Assembly: GCA_023055505.1 (NCBI GenBank)
Contig: JALIRH010000002.1
Location: forward strand, 2,961,001-3,025,000
Length of the DNA: 64,000 nucleotides
Direction: 5' to 3'
Origin: Callipepla californica brunnescens
Lineage: Eukaryota > Chordata > Aves > Galliformes > Odontophoridae
Shown: in pieces, positions 25,022-34,300 of the stretch
Layout: each line of letters opens with the position of its first letter
Position numbering within the stretch: position 1 is the first letter of the stretch
Made by a program: the position numbers and the translations under genes
The notes under the pieces: model-generated
The model's input: the letters and a program-made list of their open reading frames with translations, nothing else
Databases searched by the model: none
What the model was told of the DNA's origin: nothing

Positions 25022-27829
25022 CTTGAAAATGCTCTCAGACTTCACCAACCTCCAGCATTACAGGCGTTGGTTCAACGTTTTGGTTCTTTGCAAACCAAAC
25101 ATGACGAAAATGTACCCATTTTTCAGTTTGGCTCTGAGCGAAAACAGAGAGCCCAAAGCATACAAATATCCCAGTGCAGAAATGGAAACCTCATAAACAT
25201 CATCGCCATGGTTTAATATGAGACGGCTCGGAAGGAATACTGACTAATCCCGGCTCATTGCCCAAGCAGAGAGAAAAAGAGCAAATAACATACAAAAGGA
25301 GTTCTGGTGCCTCCATTGCGAGGGAAGAAGTGACTGAATACCAAGTCATGCAGTTCTCAAATGCCGTCTAGAGGAGCTGTAACTGCTCTTAGTGCTTATG
25401 TAAGGGTTGAAAGATGCTGTTCCTGAAGGCCTGGCAGCTCATTCCTTGTCAACTCTAAACCGCACTGGAGCTTAATGCCTCACAATTTTATTGTGAAGAT
25501 AATTATAGAGCAAGTTGATTAAAAAGGCAGGATAATTTTGCAGCTCTTAATACCGCTTGTTAGCTGTGCAAACCAGGAAAGTAATGAGAAGGAAATCTCA
25601 TTGTGAGGGGGACCCCACAGGCAGCAGCAGCAGTAAGAGCAACACAGCTCATGCCCTGCTATCAGCGTCTTGCCAACACAACTTTTAGGAGCTGGAGACT
25701 CCACTACAAGTCATTCATTTTCCATCTGGGAAAGGTGTAGGTCAGCTCCTGCTCTTACTCCAGGTTGCAGCCCAAGAGATAAGTTCTACTTTGTTTCCTT
25801 AGGACTGTTGACATTGCTCTAGGGTGACACGAGCCAACTGGCCCCAGGTGGGTAAACTCTGGGCACAAGACAGGGCGAAGTGCAGGGTGACGCTCTGTAT
25901 GTGCATGTCCTACACAAAGCTCGAGGTCAAATTTGGCTAGCACAGGTAATCTCAATGAGCCAGAAGATCTGCCCGTCCAGCCCACTGCCGTGGAATCACT
26001 CAAAGCATCCTTCCATCCCCACGAGACCTTGTAACTCGTCTTGAGTTTAAAAAATCTTTGGTTGGCTCAGCACAAGTCTACAGCCCTTATCTGACAGGCA
26101 GAAACTGGGAGCATCCCAGTGCTTTTAGGGGGGGAAATAAAAGCGTCGAGGGACATGAGCAAATTTACACGGCCACTTCAAGTTCCAAATGAATGACAAC
26201 TTATGTTGGGAAAGGGCAGGAAGACGCAGAAATGTCAGTTTCGAGCTCAGAGCACTGTTTTCCCATCAGAAATGAACCAAACACCCTTTTGTGAGAGATA
26301 CCCCAGGGATAAGTTACAGGCCAAACATGTGAAAATCGAGACTCATTTTTCACATCGTTTACAAGTGCCTTGGCCGGGAGACTTCATCTCTGCTCAGGTC
26401 CAAATCCATGGCCTCTCCTTAGCAGGAAACACCTCTAAAAGTTGGCTGTGTCACATATCGTGAAGGCTGAAAGCCAGTCCAAACAATCCTGAGGGCTTCT
26501 GTCCATTCAGAAGACAAATTACCTTTTTAAAGTCCTGGCTTTCAAAGGATTTAGGAGCAGCAGCAGCTTCGTGAGGTTCAGTTTAATCTAGGAATCCCTG
26601 CCTTTCATGTAAAGCAACTCACACTAGATCCGAACGCTGGCAAACAGTCAACTAAATCCATTATTGCATGATAATGCTCAAACATTTCATTAATTCCCAA
26701 CCAGCTGTCCTCTGCTCCCTTACCCCTTTCATCACACAAAACATTTCTTTAACTGTCTGAGGGAGGGGGAGAGGGAGGATCAGACGCAGTCTTGTAAAAT
26801 TCCTTCACCCGCATTGCCTGCGGCAAGTTATTTCTTTTGACACGCATGTAAAATAATATCGGGGGTGTTGTTTGTTTGGCTTGGCTGCGTGGCAAATTTT
26901 CGTAACAGTTTTGTAAGCCAAGTACCTGCGAAATGGAGGAGCTTGTTGACGATCCCGGCAGCTGGTGAATTAACATTGATCATTAAACGGGGAAGACCAC
27001 TCGCTCTAATTTCTGCGGTAAGACAGAGGACATCGTGTCGAGAGCTGAAAGGCTTTTAGGGAAGGATGATGCTCTCCAGTGTCCTATAGGATTTTTAGAA
27101 AATCCTTGGGTACCGCCTGCCAGGCAAACCAGGGGAGCAAGGAGCAGCGCCTTGGGGGCTTCTCCAGCTACACAACCCAAAAAATGGAAACCAAAAAGCA
27201 TTACAAGGGTCAGCAGGGAGATCTGAAGGTCACTTCTGGATGCTTTCTTCACGAAAGGCACTAGCTAAAGTGCCTCAGCCTACTACGTATTGCCTAGGGA
27301 GAAAAAACAAGCGAGGAACAGGAACTGACCAAAAAACACCCCATTGAGCAGGCATCTGCTCATAGGGAGAGCATAACAAATGCCAGAGACGGGACCATGT
27401 CCCAAAACTCACTCTCAACCATGGCTTATGGGCTCTTCTCACATTCCCCACAACCATCAGTCCCTCTCCTGCACAAAAGCAGCACACGCCCGGACCACAG
27501 CTCCATGTCTTGACAGTCGTGTCCAGCACACGTCCACAGATCTCTCTGCATCAGCAAGAGGAGAAATTTCATTTCTCCTCTGCCAAGACTTGAGAATGTG
27601 TTTATTTATTATGGATTAAATGTTTGAGCAAGAACCTCAGGGGGAAGAGGTGGGTCTGCTTCCTTGGATTTCTTTTTCCATCCCTTCTCTCTCTTTATAA
27701 CAATTTGGATTTTTTTTTTTAAACAAAAATGTTTGCTTTACGGAAAATTACCCTCCCTGGCTCTCAGCTCAGTGAGCTGCTGAGAGTTAACGAGTGAAAA
27801 TCACAAGGAAATAAGATGGAGAAATATCT

Positions 27830-27870
27830 GGACATGTCTGAACACGTCTGGACACAGCCTGAACACGTCT
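27830..27870. promoter_or_regulatory. p53-like response element in a short tandem repeat
   Basis: Half site GGACATGTCT (27830-27839) fits RRRCWWGYYY exactly. It is followed with no spacer by GAACACGTCT (27840-27849), which has one mismatch in the core. A 20-21 bp duplication then gives a degraded unit and a second GAACACGTCT at 27861-27870. The pair matches 19 of 20 positions of the p53/p63/p73 consensus. It is about 1.7 kb upstream of the CpG-island start. Confidence 0.45.
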
Positions 27871-28249
27871 AAAATGTCAGGTCAAGGTAAGGAGCAAGCT
27901 TCGTCACAACGGCAGGCAAGAAAAGAACAATACAGTGCTATTTTTCTCAGGTATCTTACGTTGAGGTGTCTAAACACCACGTAGCTGAGCTGCCACAGTT
28001 TATGGGGAACAAAAAGCACATTTCAAAAGCTGTAACTACACAACCTTAGATTCCCGATGGCTGTTTTCAGTTTTGTTAGCAACTCAGGTAATTTCCACTG
28101 GAGTCACTGACCACAAGCCATTCGCTTTTTCTACTACTATAAATATAGGCAAATCTTGTTTACTACGTGGAGAAAGCTTCAGCGTTTTATTAACGTAGTT
28201 GTGATATAACGGAGGTTGATTTACTGTCAAGTGTAGGTGTTACACTAAG

Positions 28250-28445
28250 ATCTCTCAGCCCTTCCTCATAAGGGAGCTGTTCCATGCCCTTTATCATCTT
28301 TGTGTCCCACAGCTGGACTCCTTCAAGGAGATCCCTGTCTTTTTTGTACCGGGGAGTTCAGAACTGGACACAATACTCCAGGTGAGGCCTCAACAGGGCA
28401 GAGTAGAGGGGAAGGATCACCTCCCTTGACCTCAGTAGTATGATG
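28250..28445 (-). mobile_element. CR1 fragment (UTR/ORF2 boundary)
   Basis: TCTCAGCCCTTCCTCATAAG, GTTCAGAACTGGACACAATA, CTCCAGGTGAGGCCTCA and GCAGAGTAGAGGGGAAGGAT are reversed CR1 blocks. This is the last recognisable repeat before the promoter region. Confidence 0.9.
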
Positions 28446-28519
28446 GGAATAAAAACAACAACCTTTCTTTGAACGGACTTCATGAGTCCTCACCAATGGT
28501 TAATTCGGTGAGCTGTGTA

Positions 28520-28531
28520 TGACCGCGGTCA
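28520..28531. promoter_or_regulatory. Perfect 12-bp palindrome TGACCGCGGTCA
   Basis: Two nuclear-receptor-like half sites (TGACC and GGTCA) are everted around GC. The palindrome is the centre of a larger imperfect inverted repeat at about 28506-28543 (CGGT ... ACCG arms, GTGT/CACAC inside). It is about 1 kb upstream of the predicted start. The function is unknown; it may be a regulatory half-site pair or a chance palindrome. Confidence 0.3.
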
Positions 28532-28974
28532 CGCACACTACCGAGTTCTGAATTCGTCTAAAAATACATTGAAAGTCACATTCTAGAGAAAGAAGTCCCA
28601 CGTTGGTTTTTTTTGTTCTTCAGGGGACACAACCACAGTGCTTTTGTGAGGCTCAAAATCGATACTGCTCTTCAGCAGTGGATGGATGTATACGCTTCCT
28701 TCATTTTGCCTTCTGTGGTTTTCCTTTCTCCCCCGGCTTATTATTCGTGAACTGCAGAGAAAGAAGAAGAAAAAAAAAAAGGAAAAATTGTTTTGGAACA
28801 TATACTTAACAGTGTGTCAGGGAACAGAAAACAATTACACTTATGCAATACGATGTGCATTTATGCAACGTAACGTGCATTTTACAGGCTGCTCACACGC
28901 TACTTCACGCGCCCACCGTTTGTGTAATGAAAACCAGAGCGGTGAAGGCCAGGGGACTGAAGTAATTCAGATTG

Positions 28975-28991
28975 TATGTATATATATATAC
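28975..28991. repeat. Short alternating purine-pyrimidine run
   Basis: GTATGTATATATATATAC, just 60-80 bp left of the G14 tract that borders the CpG island. Confidence 0.85.
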
Positions 28992-29053
28992 GTATTTGTA
29001 TGTCTGTGCTTAAATAGGTGGCTTTAAAAAGGCACTCTGAGGCAGGTTTGCAC

Positions 29054-29067
29054 GGGGGGGGGGGGGG
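29054..29067 (+). repeat. G14 homopolymer at the CpG island edge
   Basis: Fourteen consecutive G, about 0.45 kb upstream of the predicted start. Such runs can form quadruplex or triplex structures and are often misassembled or length-polymorphic. Confidence 0.9.
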
Positions 29068-29353
29068 TCCCACAGTGCAGCAGGAGTTTCAACACTGAGG
29101 ATCTTCTCTGCCTCGTGATGAAGGTAAAAGGCGGGGAAGGTGGAGCAGCGAGGGAAGGGCGCCCAGCCCAGCGCCTGATGGCCGCTCAAGGTAACAGAAC
29201 GGAGCGGTTGAACCGCACGAGCACAATTCGCGCTGTGTGACCCCACACCCTCCGCCCCTCAGCGCAGCGGAAACGGCCGTACACCTGCTGCCCGCCGCCG
29301 CGCACCCCTGCCCCTGAGGGGGGACGCCGGGCGCCCCCGTAGCCCGCCCTCCC

Positions 29354-29367
29354 GTCGCCATAGCAAC
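29354..29367. promoter_or_regulatory. RFX X-box (GTCGCCATAGCAAC)
   Basis: The 14-mer fits the imperfect inverted-repeat X-box pattern of RFX-family factors: half site GTCGCC, AT spacer, half site AGCAAC. It lies about 140-185 bp upstream of the TATA and predicted start, within the typical promoter-proximal range. RFX factors drive ciliary and some neuronal genes. Seen by eye; occupancy unknown. Confidence 0.6.
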
Positions 29368-29417
29368 GCCCACCCCCCAACCCCCCCTCCCTCACACTCA
29401 GACCACGCCCCCCCTCA

Positions 29418-29429
29418 TTGCATATTCAT
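29418..29429. promoter_or_regulatory. Octamer/MORE-like POU site (TTGCATATTCAT)
   Basis: This differs at one position from the MORE palindrome ATGCATATTCAT bound by dimers of Oct1/Oct2-type POU factors. It is an isolated AT-rich patch in a C-rich island, about 75 bp upstream of the TATA box, so it stands out from its background. Confidence 0.4.
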
Positions 29430-29462
29430 GACCCCCCCAAGTGCAGGGGTGGGGGCGTGAAG

Positions 29463-29479
29463 GGGGCGGAAGCGGAAGC
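29463..29479 (+). promoter_or_regulatory. GC box followed by tandem ETS-like cores
   Basis: GGGGCGG (29463-29469) runs into GCGGAAGCGGAAGC, giving an Sp/KLF-type site plus two GGAA cores 6 bp apart. It is 26-42 bp upstream of TATAAA. GGAAG cores in C-rich islands are usual sites for ETS/GABP factors. Confidence 0.5.
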
Positions 29480-29504
29480 GGGAGCGGGTTTCCGAGGAGC
29501 CCGG

Positions 29505-29510
29505 TATAAA
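29505..29510 (+). promoter_or_regulatory. TATA box (TATAAA)
   Basis: TATAAA lies inside CCGGTATAAAGCGGCC, an unusual AT core in an otherwise GC-only stretch. It is about 35 bp downstream of the GC box and tandem ETS cores, and about 30 bp before a plausible start zone. A TATA box in a CpG island is a minority arrangement and suggests a focused start site. Confidence 0.5.
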
Positions 29511-29534
29511 GCGGCCGCTGGTGCCCGGTGCCGC

Positions 29535-29689
29535 TCGCCAAGCGCCGTGAGTGTGCTTACCCCTCCCTCCTCCTCCTCCTTCCCTCCCCCACCCGCCCCT
29601 CCAGCCGCGGGTGCCTCGCGGTGCCGTCGCTGCCTCCCCCCCCCGTCGCACGGAGCAGGTCCCGGGTGCAGGGGGAGACCCGGGGGCAG
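29535..29689 (+). other. SLC45A4: Candidate non-coding exon 1 of SLC45A4
   Basis: From the TATA-predicted start to a consensus donor GGGGGCAG|GTAAGG with the GT at 29690. The stretch is C- and TCC-rich (29563-29590) and contains no credible coding frame, so it would be 5' UTR. Its 3' boundary also marks a switch from C-rich to G-rich on the + strand. The 5' end is only inferred. A second donor-like GTGAGTGTG at 29547 inside it could give a shorter exon (see findings). Linkage to the coding exon at 54.5 kb has not been shown by transcript data. Confidence 0.5.
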
Positions 29690-29699
29690 GTAAGGGGGA

Positions 29700-31345
29700 G
29701 GTGTTGGGTGGGGGAGGGGAGGCTGAGGGCTGTGAGGGCTATGGGGCTCTGAGGGGGTGCGTGGAAGGGAAGAGATCGGGGAGATACGGGGCCGTGAAGG
29801 TCAGGAGGGGTCGGTGGGGTGAGGGTGAGTGGGGCGTGGAACCGTGAAGGGTGAGGAAGGTTTGAGATTTGGGGTGAGGGGGGGGGGGGGTGTGTGGGGG
29901 TTGTGAAGGTGGGGTGTGGGGTAATGGAGCCTGGAGCTGTGGAGGTGAGGAAGAGCTGTGGGGTGCAGATTTAAGGGGCGGTGTGGAGGTCAGGGAGGGT
30001 GAGGGATGTGTAGGGTTGTGAAGGTGGAGTGACTCATTGGTGTGAGTGAGACATGGAGCGAAGAAGGATTGGGGAAGCTCAGTGGGGGGTCATGAAGGCA
30101 GGGAAATGGAGCTGTGGGATGGATTATGGGGCCATGGAGGTCAGGAAGGGTTGGTGAGATCTGGGGCTGTGGAATTATGAAGATAGGGTGAGGAGGCTGT
30201 GGATCTATGGAGGTGAGGAAGAGTTGGGGAGCTGTGGGGTGGGGGATGTGGTGTTATGAAGGTGGAATGAGGACTCTAAGTAATGGTGGTATGGGACCAT
30301 GAAGGTCAGGAAGGGTTATGGAGGTCTGGAGTGAGAGAGCTTTGGAGAGGATGGAGTGGGAAGTTGGGATGAATGAGAGGTTGAGGAGATATGGAAGGAC
30401 TGGGGAGCTGTGGGGTGAGGATTTTGGATGAGGGAGGTAAGGTGCTGTGAAGGACAGGAAGGGTTAGGAATGCTCAGGGTGAGGAAGGTGGAGTGGGGGG
30501 TTGAGGATGACCGAGCCATGAAGGTGAGGAAAGGTTGGAGAGACTGGGATGAGTAAGATGTGGGGTTGGGAATGAGGTGATTGTGGGGTGAGGAGTGGGG
30601 ATAAAAGAAATGGCAACATGGAGATCAGAGTGGGTTGGGATGATGCGGGGATGTGGAAGTCATGGAGTCAGGGTGAGGATTTGGGATGATGAAGCTGTGG
30701 AACTACACAGATGAAGGGGAACTGTGAGGTAGGATTGAGAGTTATATGGGATCATGAAGATAAGGGGGAGTTGGGGGTGGAGAAGATATGGTATTGTGAA
30801 GGTGTAGAAGGTGGGATGGGGGAGGTATGGGCAGGTGAAAATCAGAAAGCTTTGGGCTGAGGAAGATGTGGAGCTGGGAATGTGAAGAAGGCAGGGTGTG
30901 AAAGATGCAATCATGAAGGGCTCAGGAGTTCTAGGGTGACAGATATATGGTTCTGAGGGTGGGAGGGGTTGGGGAATGGCAGGTGAGGGAGGTGTGGGAC
31001 TGGAAAGCTTGAGATCTGGGGAGAAGGAAATGTGGGGTTGTAGGATAAAGGTGTGCAGTGGTTGAGAAGGTATGGGATGAAGAAGGTAGATGCTGTGGGG
31101 ATGAGAAGGGGATGAGGAATTATGGGGTGTGTGGGGTTTTGAAGGTGTGAATGGGCTGGGGATCTTTGGAATGAGGGAGAGAAGAGGGGTGGGGGGTGAG
31201 GAACTGAGGGAGGTGCTATGGTGAAGGAGAGATGGAGTTGGAGGTGGAGAAGGGGTGAACTGTGACTGAAGGAAATGGAAGAAGAGCTTGGAAGGATGAG
31301 CACTGGGGGGTAGAGTGAGTGGGGTGGGGTTGGAGATGCTCAATT
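29700..31345 (+). repeat. Degenerate purine-rich minisatellite, G-rich on + strand
   Basis: For about 1.6 kb the + strand is almost entirely G, A and T with very few C. Variants of ATGAAGGTCAGGAAGGGTT, followed by GGGGAGCTGTGGGGTGAGG, recur at irregular spacings (near 29796, 29843, 29940, 29980, 30090, 30132, 30208, 30299, 30448, 30516, 30618). This suggests an old 40-50 bp tandem unit now much diverged. The strand bias removes stop codons on the - strand and creates long Ser/Pro/His-rich open frames (such as 30660-31343) that are not genes. The tract starts right after the exon 1 donor, so transcription would make a G-rich RNA. Confidence 0.75.
29878..29890 (+). repeat. G13 homopolymer in the minisatellite
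   Basis: Thirteen consecutive G followed by TGTGTGGGGG, inside the G-rich intronic tract. Confidence 0.9.
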
Positions 31346-34300
31346 GGTGTTTCTGGGGCAGAACACTGAGTCCTAATGAGGTGAGGATGAGGTGAGGAAG
31401 AGGTGGCTCCTCTGGGGCTCTGGTTGAAGAAGGCTTGACAAAGGGGCCGAAAATGTAAGTCGGTTCAGCTTTCTAGGCTATTCAACTCAAACAGTCTGCC
31501 ATTTGAATAGTGCCATGTTTAATCTGTAACCTGATTGTGCCGTGTGCCATAAAGCAACGGAGTCTCACCTCACCTAGTTTGGTTATGGTGGGGGGAGGAA
31601 GGAGAAATACTTCAGCACTTAGCTACAGCTTCCAGGGGAGATTTATAAGAGTTTTCTTTAAGATCACATTACCAGTGACTTGCAGCTCTGAGATGCCTGC
31701 ACTTAGCGCATCTTGAAGGTGCAGAAAATGCTTTTAACCTTGAAAATTACTCTCCCATTGGGACAGTGTTCCATTATAGTGGGTCCTGTAAAGGTTAGCA
31801 TCCTGTGGCCTTCATAAATGGAGGAAGAAAAGGAAGGGTCAAGAAAAGACCTAGCCAGGACTCCAGGATGCAGGGAGTGAGTTAATGTAGCTGGAGTTGG
31901 CTACTGCAGCTAATGGCAAGTGGGAAGGGCTGGAAAACACACTGTAGGGTGTTAAGTACTGGATAGAGGAGGCAATTTCTCCTCCTACTGCAGGATGCAA
32001 AGCCATGATGGCGGGCAGCACGGGCAGTGCAGAGCACACAGGGATAACTGCAGTGATTTGAGAATTCATAGGGCAAAATGCCTGTTCTAGTGCGTATCCT
32101 TGCTGCTCTGTAGAAACTGCTCCTGCGTCATGTTTTGCTGCCTCGGTTCAGACAGTGCTACTAAAATATTTAATGAAATATGGCTTGAGCTGGTGCTCGA
32201 GGTCAGAGAAAGTGCTGGTGAGTACTTGCTGCTTGCCTGTGGAACTTGAGCGTTTCTGTGAATGCTTGGCAGGAGTGGTTGCTGATGTGATTGCTCTGAC
32301 ACTTCTGCTGTTTGAATGCAGGACCTGCAGAGCTCGTGAGTGCTGGTTTTTTCCCCCCCCCCCATAACGTTATTGCAAAAGATAAGGTCTTCCTCGTTTG
32401 GTTTGTTTAATGATTATACTGGGTTGATGAAATGTTCAACAGGCCTAAATGTTCCCCTCCTAAATAAGGGAAAGTGGTTTCAGATAAGAGATAAACGCAT
32501 TTAGTTGGCACTCTGGCTGTAAACATGTGGCAAAAAAAATCACTTCTGGACAAGTTGAAGGAGGTAACAGCACCTTAAGCTGCTGAAACTGCATCCTGTA
32601 GTCACTTGGAGGTGTCTGAAAGCAACTGTGGGTTTGTCTGCAAGAGGCAGTGGCAGCTGCTGTCTTGTGAGTGAGAGCTTGGTTTCTGTATCAGGGAGAT
32701 AGTTCTCATGACAGAATAACTGCCCAGAATATCCAGTCCAACTTCAGGGATGAATGGGATCTGTGGAGCATCTATTTCCACTGTAATAGTGGAGACCAAT
32801 TTACATGAGTTGACTCGTGTCTCAATACAAAAGCTGCTATCCTTTCCTTGCTCAAATGTATATATAGCTGAGGCATTTCCAGTACAACAGAAAACATGTG
32901 TTTCTGGAGATAACCCACTTATGTAACGTGTGTTAACTCCTGCAGGAACCTGCTGCTTTTTTGGGAGTCTCTCTTTAAGAGAGAGAGCAATGAGCACTGT
33001 CTGCTGCTGGGATCTTGCTTGGATGCAGTGGGGGCTGCATGCAGTCCAAAGCGAAAAAAAAACCAGAGCTGAGAGATGTTCTTCATCATTGGGTGTGTGC
33101 TTCACACTTGTCAACTTAAAGCAGTGCAGTAGTGCAGGGGAGGATGTGTTTTGTAGATGTCCTTCGTTATTGATATGAATGTGCACCAGAGTGGAAGTGT
33201 AGCCTGTCTGAAGGGCTCTGTGGGGCAGCTGCCCTTCTAGTTCAGACTCCGAGGAGCTTAGCTGAGTTTGGACCCATCTTGTAGGGTTGTGACCTCAGAG
33301 GTTAATTACCTTTAAACTTGCTCTAGTCTTGGCTTCAGTGACAGTTAGGGCTTGGTAATTTAATATGGCTCTGCTTGTCTGCCGAGGCTGGAATGTGTGG
33401 GCTCTAGCTCTGTATGAACTTTAAGTGGGTCACTCCTAAAAGCTGTGAAAACACTAATGTTTGGTAGCCTTTTACCAGGGAAACTGATTGGGGTGGGGGG
33501 GGGAACCTTGATATAAGTGTATTGCCAATGGAGCAGCTTAGAAAACACGTTGTTGCTTTGAGAGGCATCTTGTTAAATGCATATGTGGGAGCTGACTGCT
33601 GAGCTGACCTGGCAGCTGATCAGCAGTACCTTCCAGCAGGCACTAGGCAATAACTAGCTTTTAAGCACCAGTGTTTGACTTCTGCCTAGCTCAACCTTCA
33701 GATCTGCCTGTGATGTACCACCGGTGTTCTCAGTTGAAGCTGCCTCCTTGCACGTACTGCTGCCCCTCCACTTCCATGCTGGGTGGAGGCAGTGAGATCC
33801 ATCGCATCTCTCTGCAGAAGGAGCTGCAGCTGGCAGCTCTCTGAGCTTAGCTAACAGTCTGCACCTCTTCTGTTATTTCAAGGCCACCCTGGAATCCTCA
33901 CATCAAATTATCAAGTGGTGTCTGTTGAGCAGCAGCGCACGCACAGCGGTGTTGTCATGCTGCAGGCAGAGGAAACAAGCTTCACTTGCAGTTCAGGCTC
34001 TCTTGTGGAAAGGAGGCAGAGCAACTCGTGTTGGAGTGGGACTTCCCAGCTGATCAGCCAGGAGCACTGCTGTGGATGTGGTGAGGCTGCTGAGTGGTGG
34101 AGGGGGAAGCTTTGGCAGCTTGTGGAGTAACTGGTAGCATGAGGATTGCACTGTGCTGTGTAGGTCTTGCAGGGGTCACTCTTGTGCAAGATCCCAGGCT
34201 GTGACCTATTCCATCTATAGGCATAAGATTAATCAGAACTATTCTGGCAGTGGCATAGTTTTCTGTGCTGCTTTTTCCATTAGAGAAGACTTGGATTGAT

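Larger units (their letters stand above)
24723..28249. other. Unique proximal upstream DNA
   Basis: Repeat-free for 3.5 kb, an unusually long clean run for this window. It contains the CRE palindrome (25014), CACAATTTTATTGTG (25481-25495) and the p53-like element (27830). Such clean stretches near a promoter often hold regulatory sequence, but none is demonstrated. Confidence 0.5.
29140..29720 (+). promoter_or_regulatory. CpG island promoter, probable SLC45A4 promoter
   Basis: This is the only strong CpG island in the window; the flanks on both sides are CpG-poor. In order it contains a perfect inverted repeat GCGGTT-G-AACCGC (29204-29216), an RFX X-box (29354-29367), an octamer/MORE-like site (29418-29429), a GC box GGGGCGG (29463-29469), two ETS-like GCGGAAGC cores in tandem (about 29466-29479) and TATAAA at 29505-29510. 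A TSS near 29535-29540 would follow from the TATA position, although island promoters often initiate over a wide zone. It is assigned to SLC45A4 because it is on the same strand, about 25 kb upstream of the first coding exon, and no other gene is recognisable between them. Antisense initiation toward the left is possible. Cap data (CAGE) would settle it. Confidence 0.68.

Noticed and set aside
30660..31343. 227-codon open frame on the - strand, rich in Ser, Pro, His and Leu
   Set aside because: It lies wholly in the G-rich minisatellite. The strand bias removes stop codons, and the protein is low-complexity with no domain.
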